This document shows, piece after piece, positions 42,469 through 50,700 of a stretch of 64,000 nucleotides of DNA. The translations under genes and the position numbers were made by a program. The notes under the pieces were generated by a model. It was not told where the DNA came from and did no database searches. It was given only the letters and a program-made list of their open reading frames with translations. Position 1 is the stretch's first letter. Every line of letters begins with the position of its first letter. Source of the stretch: Micromonospora sp. NBC_01813 (GTDB lineage: Bacteria > Actinomycetota > Actinomycetes > Mycobacteriales > Micromonosporaceae); contig NZ_CP109067.1 of assembly GCF_035917335.1 (NCBI RefSeq), positions 64,501-128,500 of the forward strand, written 5' to 3'.

Positions 42469-43587
42469 ATGGACGAGTTGCTACGCCGTACCGGTGAGCT
42501 GACCGCCCCCAACCCCGCACTGACCCGTCGCAAGATCCTGGCCGCTTCGGCCGGTGCGGCGGCGGTGCTCGGCGCGGCCGGCCTGCCCGTGCTGCAGACC
42601 AACCGCCCGGCCCGGGCCGCTGGTGGCTGGTCCGTCGACCCGCTGATCCCCGAGCAGAACCGGGGCATCATTCTCTACGCGGTGCGCGACCGGATCAGCG
42701 CCGCGCCGGACGACAGCGGCGTGCCGTACGGCTTCGAACGGGTTCTGGCCCGCCTGGCCGAGATGGGCTACAAGGAGATCGAGTTCGCCGGCTACAACCA
42801 GAACACCGCGATCCTCGGCCGGCAGATCACGCCGACCGAGATCCGCAAGATCCTGGACGACAACGGCCTGGTCGCCAACGGCTGCCACGTGTCGATCAAC
42901 GCGGCGACGTTCCAGCAGCAGCTGGACATCGCCGAGGAGCTCGGCATGAAGAACATCGGCACCGGCAGCGACCCGACCAACAGCAACTACCAGTCGGACT
43001 GGGACGCCGCCGCGGACGTGTGGAACGAGCTTGGCCGCCAGGCCAAGGAACGCCAGATGCGGCTCTACACCCACAACCACGACGCCGCGTACAACTTCCT
43101 GCTCGACTCCGGGCCGCTGGACGCCAACGGCCGGCCGACCCGGTCGTCCGGTACCCGCAAGCTCGAGTACTTCATGGCCAAGACCGAGGCCCAGCACGTC
43201 TACTTCGAGATGGACATCTACTGGGGCTACGTCGCCCGGCACAAGCACCACACCTTCACCAACTCGGCCGGCCAGCAGCGGACCCGCGTCTTCGACCCGC
43301 TGTTGACCGTGGCCCGCCGCGCGCGCCGGTTCCCGCTGTTCCATGCCAAGGACGGCAACAAGAACCTGGAGCTGGCCAACGGCTACGAGATGGTGCCGTT
43401 GGGCGACGGTGACATCAACTTCCAGCAGTTCTTCCAGACCATCGGGCACTACGACTTCCACCACGCCAACTGGGAGCAGGACACCGCTCCCGGTGGCTCG
43501 GCGGCGCCCGGCCAGTCGCTGGCGTTCGCGGAGCGCAGCTACCAGCACATGGCGGAACTGACCGTCTACAACCAGACCGCCGAGTGA
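42469..43587 (+). CDS. secreted xylose-isomerase-like TIM-barrel protein
   Basis: A 372-residue protein of the sugar phosphate isomerase/epimerase superfamily. The N terminus has a twin-arginine-like signal (LTRRKILAASAGAAAVLGAAG, about residues 20-40) ending near PARAAGG, so it is exported. In the mature barrel: RLAEMGYKEIEFAGYNQN, YTHNHDAAYNF, YFEMDIYWGYVA and FHAKDGNKNLE, which supply Glu/Asp/His metal ligands. Secreted members occur with ThuA and Gfo/Idh proteins in sugar-oxidation loci, as here. It probably acts on a keto-sugar or glycoside; not proven. Confidence 0.85.
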   Translation: MDELLRRTGELTAPNPALTRRKILAASAGAAAVLGAAGLPVLQTNRPARAAGGWSVDPLIPEQNRGIILYAVRDRISAAPDDSGVPYGFERVLARLAEMGYKEIEFAGYNQNTAILGRQITPTEIRKILDDNGLVANGCHVSINAATFQQQLDIAEELGMKNIGTGSDPTNSNYQSDWDAAADVWNELGRQAKERQMRLYTHNHDAAYNFLLDSGPLDANGRPTRSSGTRKLEYFMAKTEAQHVYFEMDIYWGYVARHKHHTFTNSAGQQRTRVFDPLLTVARRARRFPLFHAKDGNKNLELANGYEMVPLGDGDINFQQFFQTIGHYDFHHANWEQDTAPGGSAAPGQSLAFAERSYQHMAELTVYNQTAE

Positions 43588-43591
43588 TCCA

Positions 43592-43624
43592 GCGGTCGCC
43601 CGGGTGTACCGCCCGGGCGACCGC
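43592..43624. terminator. 13-bp hairpin after the TIM-barrel gene
   Basis: 43592-43604 pairs perfectly with 43612-43624 around a 7-base loop, 5 bp after the stop codon. GC-only stem, no T run. It separates the TIM-barrel gene from the ROK-led operon. Confidence 0.78.
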
Positions 43625-43908
43625 GAACCGTCCACGGTGCTTCGGCACCGCATCGAGGTGATCCGGTCGCCGCCGTACCCGGCGGCGACCGGGCCGCTCT
43701 TTTGGCTGTACGGACTACCTGTGCATCGACGTGAGCGGATGCATAATGAGTCCCGGAGCTCGTCGGCCACCGGGCCGGAGTCGGTCAGTCGCCAGCCATA
43801 CCGGTTGTGCCCGCTGCCGTGTCCGGGCCTGTGGTGTGCCCGCTGGTCGATGCTGGTTGTCCGGCTGGCCGGCTTTTTGTCGGTTCCGTCGACAACTTCT
43901 GTCACGAT

Positions 43909-43925
43909 CAGAAAAAGTTTTGTTC
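43909..43925 (+). promoter_or_regulatory. operator-like motif shared with the TIM-barrel promoter
   Basis: CAGAAAAAGTTTTGTTC here and CAGAAAGTTTGGTTC at 42147-42161 differ by a two-base insertion and one substitution. Each lies in an AT-rich patch upstream of a sugar gene unit. A ROK protein from 44029 binding both would join the two transcripts in one regulon. Confidence 0.45.
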
Positions 43926-43941
43926 CGAGCGATCAAAGCTC

Positions 43942-43971
43942 TGGACACGGGGGTGAGAAAACTCCTAGTGT
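43942..43971 (+). promoter_or_regulatory. sigma70-type promoter of the ROK operon
   Basis: TGGACA (43942-43947) is followed after 18 bases by TAGTGT (43966-43971): five of six bases match the -35 consensus and the -10 keeps TA...T. It lies 58 bp before the ATG at 44029. Confidence 0.6.
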
Positions 43972-44028
43972 TTCGGGCATGACACGCCGAGGTCGCGTCG
44001 GCGTTAACCCACTGTCGGAGGTGGACCC

Positions 44029-45207
44029 ATGCGTACGGCGGATCCCCTGCACCTCCAGTTGTTGCGCCTGCTGCGCAACAACGGCCCGGTCTCCCGTGCC
44101 GAGCTAGCCGACCGGCTGGAGATTCCCCGCCCTCGCCTGCTGTCCGAGCTGGAACGGCTGGTCGCCGCCGGGTTCGTCACCGAGGCGGGAATGGCCGCCT
44201 CGCGCGGCGGTCGTCGTTCGACCCTGGTCGAGCTCAACCCCAACCTGCGGTTCGCCGCGGTCGACCTCGGTGCCAGCTCGGTGGACGTGGAGATCACCGA
44301 CGGCCGGCTCGAGCCGGTGGCCGCCTACACCGAGCCCGCCGACATCCGGCAGGGCCCGAAGGTGATCCTGCACCGGATCAACGAACTGCTCGCCAAGGCC
44401 CGGGTCGAAGGCGTCCACGACCGTCTCGACGCGATCGGCATCGGGGTCCCCGGGCCGGTCAGCTACCGCGACGGCGTCCCGGTCTCCCCGCCGATCATGC
44501 CGGGCTGGGACCGCTTCCCGGTCCGGGAGCTGCTCACCCGCGAGCACGGCTGCCCGGCGGTGGTGGACAACGACGTCAACATCATGGCGATCGGCGAGCG
44601 GCACGGCGGCGTCGCCCACTCGGTCGACGATTTCCTCTTCGTCAAGCTCGGCACCGGCGTCGGCTGCGGCATCTACCTCTCCGGCGAGGTCTACCGGGGC
44701 ATCGACGGCTGCGCCGGCGACATCGGCCACATCCAGGTCGACCCGCAGGGTCCGATGTGCTCCTGCGGCAACGTCGGCTGCCTGGAGGCGCTGTTCAGCG
44801 GCGCGGCGTTGGCCAAGGAAGCCCTCGCCGCGGCTCGAGCCGGCACCTCGCCGGCGTTGTCCGAACGGCTCGGCCAACGAGCTGAACTCACCGCTCGCGA
44901 CGTTGCCGAGTGCGCCATGGAGGGCGACGTGACCTGTATCCGGTTGATCCGCGACGGTGGGCGGCGCCTCGGTGGCGTGCTCGCCGGCCTGGTCAGCTTC
45001 GCGAATCCGTCGATGATCGTCATCGGCGGCGGGCTGGCCAACCTCGGGCACATCCTGCTCGCCGAGATCCGTAGCGTGGTGTACCGCCGCTCGCTGCCGC
45101 TGGCCACCGGGAACCTCCCGGTCGTGCTCTCCGAGCTCGGCTCCCGCGCCGGTGTCACCGGTGCCGCCGTGCTCGCCAGCGACGTCGCCTTCGAGCAGGC
45201 GTCATGA
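44029..45207 (+). CDS. ROK-family regulator of the sugar ABC locus
   Basis: A 392-residue ROK protein: winged helix LRNNGPVSRAELADRLEIPRP (about residues 12-33), sugar-kinase-like body with DLGASSVDVEI, and the zinc site SCGNVGCLEALF preceded by CAGDIGHIQVDPQGPM (about 225-250). It is close in sequence to the ROK protein at 36087 (for example PVSPPIMPGWDRFPVREL versus PVSPPFMPGWHRFPVREM), so the two are paralogues. The stop overlaps the start of the ABC ATPase gene, so it is both first gene and likely regulator of the operon. Confidence 0.92.
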   Translation: MRTADPLHLQLLRLLRNNGPVSRAELADRLEIPRPRLLSELERLVAAGFVTEAGMAASRGGRRSTLVELNPNLRFAAVDLGASSVDVEITDGRLEPVAAYTEPADIRQGPKVILHRINELLAKARVEGVHDRLDAIGIGVPGPVSYRDGVPVSPPIMPGWDRFPVRELLTREHGCPAVVDNDVNIMAIGERHGGVAHSVDDFLFVKLGTGVGCGIYLSGEVYRGIDGCAGDIGHIQVDPQGPMCSCGNVGCLEALFSGAALAKEALAAARAGTSPALSERLGQRAELTARDVAECAMEGDVTCIRLIRDGGRRLGGVLAGLVSFANPSMIVIGGGLANLGHILLAEIRSVVYRRSLPLATGNLPVVLSELGSRAGVTGAAVLASDVAFEQAS

Positions 45208-46820
45208 GCGCCGTCGAACGGGCCGGTGCGCAGCCGGCCGAGACCACCACCGACACCGCTTCCACCCCGGCCTCCACCCCGGCCTCCGCAACGGTCGAGG
45301 CCGGCGCAGACGTGGTGCTGCGGCTGACCGACGTGGTGAAGACCTTCCCCGGGGTACGCGCCCTCGACGGGGTGCAGCTGGAGGTTCGGGCGGGCGAGGT
45401 GCACTGCCTGCTCGGCCAGAACGGTGCCGGCAAGTCCACCCTGATCAAGGTGCTCGCCGGGGTGCACCGCCCCGACTCCGGTCGGGTCGAGTGGCAGGGC
45501 CAGCAGGTCCGGTTCGCCAACCCCCAGGCGGCCATGAAGTCCGGGATCGCCACCATCTACCAGGAGCTCGACCTGGTCGACGACCTCACGGTCGCCGAGA
45601 ACGCCTTCCTCGGCCACGAGCCGCGTACCGTCGGGTTCGTCCGCCGTGGCCAGATGGCCCGGCTGACCCGCGACATCCTCGGCCGGCTCGGTCACGGCGA
45701 GCTCCGACCCCGCGGGCTGGTCCGGTCCCTGCCGGCGGCCGGCAAGCAGGTGGTCAGCATGGCGCGGGCGCTGTCCCACGAGGCCAAGCTGATCATCATG
45801 GACGAGCCGAGCGCGGTGCTCGCCCACGACGAGGTCGACAACCTGTTCCGGATCATCCGGGAGCTCACCGCCCAGGGGATCGCGGTCATCTACATCTCGC
45901 ACCGGCTGGAGGAGATCCGCGAGATCGGTGACCGGGTCACCGTGCTCAAGGACGGCCGGACGACGGCGCAGAACCTGCCGGCGCAGACCACCCCGACCCG
46001 CGAGCTGGTCAGCCGGATGACCGGCCGGTCCATCGAGTACGTCTTTCCGCAGCGGGTGCCCAACACCCACGGCGAGGAGCTGCTGGACGTTTCCGGACTC
46101 AGCCGCGACGGGGAGTTCAGCGACGTCTCGCTGAACGTGCGCCGTGGCGAGATCGTCGGCATCGCCGGCCTGGTCGGCTCCGGCCGCTCCGAGCTGCTGG
46201 AGACGATCTTCGGTGCCCGTACCGCGTCGGCCGGCACCGTCCGGATGGCCGGCAAGGCGGTCCGGCCCGGCAGCGTCGGCGCCGCCGTACGGGCCGGCAT
46301 GGGCATGGCCCCCGAGGAGCGCAAGAGCCAGGCGTTGCTGCTGGGTGAACCGATCTTCCGCAACATGACCCTGGCGACCTTCAGCCAGCTGTCCCGGGTC
46401 GGGTTCACCGACTCCGGCCGGGAAGTGGCCGAGGCCGAGCGGGTCGCCGACTCGCTGGAGCTGCGCCCGCGTGGCGTGCACCGGCCGGTCCGCCAACTCT
46501 CCGGCGGCAACCAGCAGAAGGTCGTCGTCGGTCGGTGGCTGCTCGGCGACACCCGGCTGTTGCTGCTCGACGAACCGACCCGGGGCGTGGACGTCGGCGC
46601 CCGCGCAGAGCTCTACCAGGTCATCCATGACCTCGCCGCCCAGGGCGTGGGGGTGCTGCTGGTCTCCAGCGAGGTGCCCGAGGTACTGGGGTTGGCCGAC
46701 CGGGTGCTGGTGATGCGCGAAGGCCGCGTGATCCACGAGGCCCCAGCCGGCCAGATCGATGAGGAAACCGTGCTCGACCTCGTCATGGCGGGGTCGTTGA
46801 TGGAAGGTGCCGCGGCGTGA
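45204..46820 (+). CDS. sugar ABC importer ATPase with two NBDs (RbsA/MglA type)
   Basis: A 538-residue protein with two ATPase halves. NBD1: GQNGAGKST (about residues 73-81), Walker B LIIMDEPSAVL; its signature is LPAAGKQVVSMA, weaker than the usual LSxxxQQ. NBD2: GLVGSGRSELL in the Walker A place, as normal for the family, signature LSGGNQQKV and Walker B LLLLDEPTRGVDVG. It drives uptake of a monosaccharide with the permease that follows. The first 30 residues are Thr/Ala/Pro-rich. Confidence 0.92.
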   Translation: MSAVERAGAQPAETTTDTASTPASTPASATVEAGADVVLRLTDVVKTFPGVRALDGVQLEVRAGEVHCLLGQNGAGKSTLIKVLAGVHRPDSGRVEWQGQQVRFANPQAAMKSGIATIYQELDLVDDLTVAENAFLGHEPRTVGFVRRGQMARLTRDILGRLGHGELRPRGLVRSLPAAGKQVVSMARALSHEAKLIIMDEPSAVLAHDEVDNLFRIIRELTAQGIAVIYISHRLEEIREIGDRVTVLKDGRTTAQNLPAQTTPTRELVSRMTGRSIEYVFPQRVPNTHGEELLDVSGLSRDGEFSDVSLNVRRGEIVGIAGLVGSGRSELLETIFGARTASAGTVRMAGKAVRPGSVGAAVRAGMGMAPEERKSQALLLGEPIFRNMTLATFSQLSRVGFTDSGREVAEAERVADSLELRPRGVHRPVRQLSGGNQQKVVVGRWLLGDTRLLLLDEPTRGVDVGARAELYQVIHDLAAQGVGVLLVSSEVPEVLGLADRVLVMREGRVIHEAPAGQIDEETVLDLVMAGSLMEGAAA

Positions 46821-46875
46821 CCGGGCGACCCGACCAGCTGGTCAGCGGCCAGCCGGTGAGCGAAGGAGTAGGACT

Positions 46876-47955
46876 GTGACCGCGGACGAGGCCACGGCAA
46901 CCGTACCCGGCAAGGAGAAGCCGGCAGCGCCGCCGGCGCACGGTGCCGGTGAACCACCCCGGCAGAGCTGGTGGCGGTCAGACGCCAGCGAGTACGCCCG
47001 ACGCAACCTCTGGTTGGTCGGAGTCCTCGTCGCACTGGTCATCATCGGTGCGGCCACCCGCCCCGACCTCTACAGTGACCCGAACTGGGTCCGCAACAAC
47101 ATCTTCACGATCCTGCAGCAGGCGTCCGCCATCGGCGTGGTCACCGTCGGGATGACCTTCGTCATCATCGCCGGCGGCATCGATTTGTCGGTCGGCGCGA
47201 TCATGGCGTTGGCCGGGGTGTGGGCCACGACGCTGGCCACCCAGAGCTACGGACCCGGCGGCATGATCTTCACCGCGGTGTTCGTCGGGCTCTGTGTCGG
47301 CCTGGTCAACGGGGTGCTGATCTCCTACGGCCGGCTGGTGGCGTTCATCGCCACCCTCGCGATGATGGTGGCGGCCCGCGGTCTGGCCGCGCTCATCTCC
47401 GGCAAGCAGACCCAGGTCTCCACCTCCACGGTGATCAACGGGATGGCCACCGAGCGCATCCTCGGGATTCCGCTGCTGGTGATCATCCTCGCCGGGGTGG
47501 TGGCCGCCGGCTGGGTGCTACTCAACCGCACCACCTTCGGCCGGCGGACGGTCGCCATCGGCGGCAACGCCGAAGCGGCCCGACTCGCCGGTATCAACGT
47601 CCGCCTGCACACCCTGATGATCTACGGATTGTCCGGGCTCTGCTGCGGCATCGGGGCGATCATGCTGACCGCCCAGGCGAACTCGGCCCAGGCCGCGATG
47701 GCCAACATGTACGAACTCGACGCGATCGCCGCGGCGATCATCGGCGGCACGCTGCTCACCGGCGGCCGCGGCACCATCATCGGCGCCCTGTTCGGGGTGC
47801 TGGTCTTCTCCACCATCACCAACCTGTTCGCCATCAACGGTCTCTCCACCGAATCCCAGAACATGATCAAGGGCGGGATCATCGTGGCGGCCGTCCTCAT
47901 CCAGCAGTTCCGGTTCAACTCCCTCAGCCAGTTGCTCACCCGAAGGACGACCTGA
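46876..47955 (+). CDS. sugar ABC importer permease (RbsC type)
   Basis: A 359-residue permease with about ten helices. Family segments: VGMTFVIIAGGIDLSVGAIMAL (about residues 92-113), VAIGGNAEAARLAGI and IIGGTLLTGGRGTIIGALFG. The first 45 residues are disordered and cytoplasmic. GTG 46876 with AAGGAG at ideal spacing. The only permease gene of the system, so it should form a homodimer. Confidence 0.92.
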   Translation: MTADEATATVPGKEKPAAPPAHGAGEPPRQSWWRSDASEYARRNLWLVGVLVALVIIGAATRPDLYSDPNWVRNNIFTILQQASAIGVVTVGMTFVIIAGGIDLSVGAIMALAGVWATTLATQSYGPGGMIFTAVFVGLCVGLVNGVLISYGRLVAFIATLAMMVAARGLAALISGKQTQVSTSTVINGMATERILGIPLLVIILAGVVAAGWVLLNRTTFGRRTVAIGGNAEAARLAGINVRLHTLMIYGLSGLCCGIGAIMLTAQANSAQAAMANMYELDAIAAAIIGGTLLTGGRGTIIGALFGVLVFSTITNLFAINGLSTESQNMIKGGIIVAAVLIQQFRFNSLSQLLTRRTT

Positions 47956-48071
47956 CCCTTCCCGGGCCCGGCTGATCCCACCACCCACCGTCCCAGGTGG
48001 CCGTCGACTCCGACGGTCGCCAGGCACCGCACACCCAGATAACCCCTCACCTTCCGATCCAGGAGGTCGTC

Positions 48072-49160
48072 ATGACCGCTCTTTCCCGCCGGGCCCTGTT
48101 CGGTGCCCGCGGCGCCGCCGCCGACACATCGCGTCGTCGGCTGCTCATCGGCGGCGCCGCCGTCGGCGCCGGGGTGCTGCTCTCCGCGTGCACCAGCAAC
48201 GAGGCCGCCCCGACCAACACCCAGACCCAGGCCGCCAACCAGGGCAACCCCAACTCGGAGCCCGGTGAGACCGTCAAGATCGGCTTCTCCGCTCCGGCCG
48301 CCGACCACGGCTGGCTCGCGGCGATCACCAACAACGCCCGGGCCCAGGCCGAGGCGTACTCCGACGTGGAGTTCCTCACGGTCGAGGCCGGCGCCGACGC
48401 CGCCGCCCAGCGGGCCGCCCTGGACACGCTCATCTCGCAGAGCCCGGACGTCATCGTGATGCTGCCGCACGACGGCGCCGAGCTGACCGCCAGCGGCCTC
48501 CAGGCCATGGAGGCCGGCATCCCGGTGATCAACCTGGACCGGGCGTTCACCCAGCCGCTGGCGTACCGCACCCAGATCAAGGGTGACAACTACGGCATGG
48601 GCGTGTCCGCCGGCAACTGGATCGCCGCGCAGATGCAGGCCAAGGGTGTCGCCAACCCGGTGATCGCCGAGATCGCCGGCATCGACGCCCTGGAGCTCAC
48701 CCAGGAGCGCTCCAACGGCTTCAAGGAAGCCCTCGCGGTGCACGGCTTCACCGTCGCCAACCGCCGGGCGGCCGAGTTCACCGCGGACTCCGGCCAGCGC
48801 GAGGCGGCCAACCTGCTGCAGGCCCTGCCGCAGATCGACGCCATGTGGAACCACGACGACGACCAGGGCATCGGGGTGCTGGCCGCGATCAGCCAGGCCA
48901 ACCGTTCCGAGTTCATCATGGTCGGTGGCGCCGGCTCGCGGGCCGCGATCGAGGCGATCGCCGCCGACAACAGTGTGCTGAAGGCGACCGTCACCTACAG
49001 CCCGTCGATGGCCTCCTCGGCGATCTCGCTGGCCCGCCTGATCGGCCAGGGCAAGGGCATGTCCGACCTGGTCGAGCTGGGAGTGCCGAAGGAGATCATC
49101 CTGGCCTCGGAGACCATCACCAAGGAAAACGCGAGCGAGTACCTGCCGCTCGGTTTCTGA
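48072..49160 (+). CDS. sugar ABC importer substrate-binding lipoprotein (RbsB type)
   Basis: A 362-residue type I periplasmic-binding-fold protein. The long N terminus carries a twin-arginine-like stretch (SRRRLLIGGAAVGAG) that runs into a lipobox (VLLSAC, Cys near residue 42), so a Tat lipoprotein is likely. The mature domain starts VKIGFSAPAADHGWLAAITNNARAQ, with VMLPHDGAELT, VINLDRAFTQP and YGMGVSAGNWI as sugar-binding loops. ATG 48072 has AGGAGGT. It is the receptor of the operon; the sugar is unknown. Confidence 0.9.
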   Translation: MTALSRRALFGARGAAADTSRRRLLIGGAAVGAGVLLSACTSNEAAPTNTQTQAANQGNPNSEPGETVKIGFSAPAADHGWLAAITNNARAQAEAYSDVEFLTVEAGADAAAQRAALDTLISQSPDVIVMLPHDGAELTASGLQAMEAGIPVINLDRAFTQPLAYRTQIKGDNYGMGVSAGNWIAAQMQAKGVANPVIAEIAGIDALELTQERSNGFKEALAVHGFTVANRRAAEFTADSGQREAANLLQALPQIDAMWNHDDDQGIGVLAAISQANRSEFIMVGGAGSRAAIEAIAADNSVLKATVTYSPSMASSAISLARLIGQGKGMSDLVELGVPKEIILASETITKENASEYLPLGF

Positions 49161-49180
49161 CCCGCACGGGGAGGCTTACC

Positions 49181-50401
49181 TTGTCCGCTCTAGACAACGA
49201 ACTGCGGGTCGGCATGGTCGGCTACGCGTTCATGGGTGCCGCGCATTCGCAGGCGTGGCGCACCGTGAACCGCGTGTACGACCTGCCGCTGCGGGTCCGG
49301 ATGGCCGGCGTGTGCGGCCGCGACGAGTCGCAGGTGGCGCAGGCCGCCGACCGGCTCGGCTGGGAGTCGCACACCACCGACTGGCGTGAACTGGTCGCCC
49401 GGGACGACGTCGACGTGATCGACATCTGCACACCGGGGGATTCGCACGCCGAGATCGCCATCGCGGCACTCGCCGCCGGCAAGCACGTACTGTGCGAGAA
49501 GCCACTTGCCAACACCGTGGCCGAGGCACAGCAGATGGCGCAGGCCGCGCAGGCCGCCCGGGCCGGCGGCGTCCGGTCGATGTGCGGGTTCAACTACCGG
49601 CGGGTGCCGGCGGTGACGCTGATGCGTCAACTCGTCGCCGACGGCCGGATCGGGACGATCCGCCACGTGCGTGCGGTGTACCTGCAGGACTGGATCGTCG
49701 ACCCGGACTTTCCACTGGTCTGGCGATTGCAGAAGGACAAGGCGGGGTCCGGGGCGTTGGGCGACATCGGTGCGCACATCATCGACGCCACCCAGTTCGT
49801 CACCGGGCAGCGGATCACCCGGGTGAGCGGGCTGACCGAGACGTTCGTCAAGCGGCGGCCGCTGCCGGCCGGATCCAGCGGGTTGACCGCTTCGGCCGGT
49901 GGCGACACCGCCGACGGCGCAGGCCCGCCCACCGGCCCGGTCACCGTCGACGACGCCGCGCTGTTCATGGCCCGGCTCGACGGCGGGGCGGTCGCCAGCT
50001 ACGAGGCGACCCGGTTCGCCACCGGGCGCAAGAACGGGTTGCGGATCGAGATCAACGGCTCGCTCGGGTCGGTCGCGTTCGACTTCGAGCGGATGAACGA
50101 GCTGGAGTTCTACGACGCCACCCGTCCCGCCGCGGAGCAGGGCTTCAACCGGATCATCGTGACCGAACCGGAGCACCCGTACCTGTCCGCCTGGTGGCCG
50201 CCCGGCCACGGCATCGGGTACGAGCACTCCTTCACCCATCAGGCCCGCGACTTCGTCGCGGCGGTCGCGGCCGGGGACGACCCGACCCCGTCCTTCGCCG
50301 ACGCCCTCCAGGTCCAGCAGGTGCTGGAAGCGGTGGAGCGGTCGGCCGGGCTCGGCGAGTGGATCACCGTGGGGTCGGCTCTCGCCACGGCCACCGCCTG
50401 A
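49181..50401 (+). CDS. Gfo/Idh/MocA family NAD(P)-dependent sugar dehydrogenase
   Basis: A 406-residue oxidoreductase: Rossmann part LRVGMVGYAFMGAAHSQAW (about residues 6-24), the EKPLANTVAEAQ motif (Lys near 106) and the substrate domain with YLQDWIVDPDFPLVWRL and GALGDIGAHIIDATQFVTG (catalytic Asp/His). TTG 49181 is used as start because GGGGAGG lies at the correct distance and no better ATG or GTG is near. It follows the binding protein by 20 bp and probably oxidises the imported sugar. Confidence 0.9.
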   Translation: MSALDNELRVGMVGYAFMGAAHSQAWRTVNRVYDLPLRVRMAGVCGRDESQVAQAADRLGWESHTTDWRELVARDDVDVIDICTPGDSHAEIAIAALAAGKHVLCEKPLANTVAEAQQMAQAAQAARAGGVRSMCGFNYRRVPAVTLMRQLVADGRIGTIRHVRAVYLQDWIVDPDFPLVWRLQKDKAGSGALGDIGAHIIDATQFVTGQRITRVSGLTETFVKRRPLPAGSSGLTASAGGDTADGAGPPTGPVTVDDAALFMARLDGGAVASYEATRFATGRKNGLRIEINGSLGSVAFDFERMNELEFYDATRPAAEQGFNRIIVTEPEHPYLSAWWPPGHGIGYEHSFTHQARDFVAAVAAGDDPTPSFADALQVQQVLEAVERSAGLGEWITVGSALATATA

Positions 50402-50403
50402 GC

Positions 50404-50435
50404 GTGCCGACGACCGTCGAGGCGGTCGTCGGCAC
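50404..50435. terminator. 13-bp hairpin after the dehydrogenase gene
   Basis: 50404-50416 pairs perfectly with 50423-50435 around TCGAGG, starting 2 bp after the stop codon. It closes the ROK-ABC-dehydrogenase transcript. Confidence 0.8.
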
Positions 50436-50517
50436 CTGAAGACTCCTCGTCCCGTGGGCGAGGATCCCCCGGCGCGGTTGCGCCCCGCGTCGGGGAATCC
50501 GCGGGTACGAGGACGGT

Positions 50518-50562
50518 CCGTCCGGCGTGACCGGATCGGGATTCCCCGGTCACGCCGGACGG
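50518..50562. repeat. 17-bp inverted repeat with an 11-base loop
   Basis: 50518-50534 pairs perfectly with 50546-50562. Between this and the hairpin at 50404 lies another imperfect stem (around 50466-50507, GGATCCCCCGGCGCGG with CCGCGTCGGGGAATCC). Three stems in 160 bp is more than one terminator needs. It sits 139 bp before the ThuA gene start. Confidence 0.8.
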
Positions 50563-50628
50563 CCAGCACGGCGTACGGAAGAACTCTGGCGGACGTGGCA
50601 CCGCGCCAGGGGTGAGGCACCAACCGTA

Positions 50629-50653
50629 ACTGTCCGTCCACAACGGAAACAGT
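50629..50653. promoter_or_regulatory. operator-like inverted repeat before the ThuA protein gene
   Basis: ACTGTCCGT (50629-50637) faces ACGGAAACAGT (50643-50653): arms match except for two extra A in the right arm. It is 48 bp before the ATG at 50701 in a relatively AT-rich patch. It may be the binding site for a sugar-responsive regulator. Confidence 0.4.
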
Positions 50654-50700
50654 GCCCCACGGTGAGGCTTCGGCCTCCCGAACCCCCGGAGGAACGACCC

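Larger units (their letters stand above)
43625..44028 (+). other. promoter region of the ROK-sugar ABC operon
   Basis: No gene. AT-richer from 43860 to 43980. It holds an imperfect inverted repeat AACTTCTG ... CAGAAAAAGTT (43894-43919), the promoter at 43942-43971 and a good ribosome site (GGAGGT) before ATG 44029. The 200 bp before 43860 show no clear element. Confidence 0.45.
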
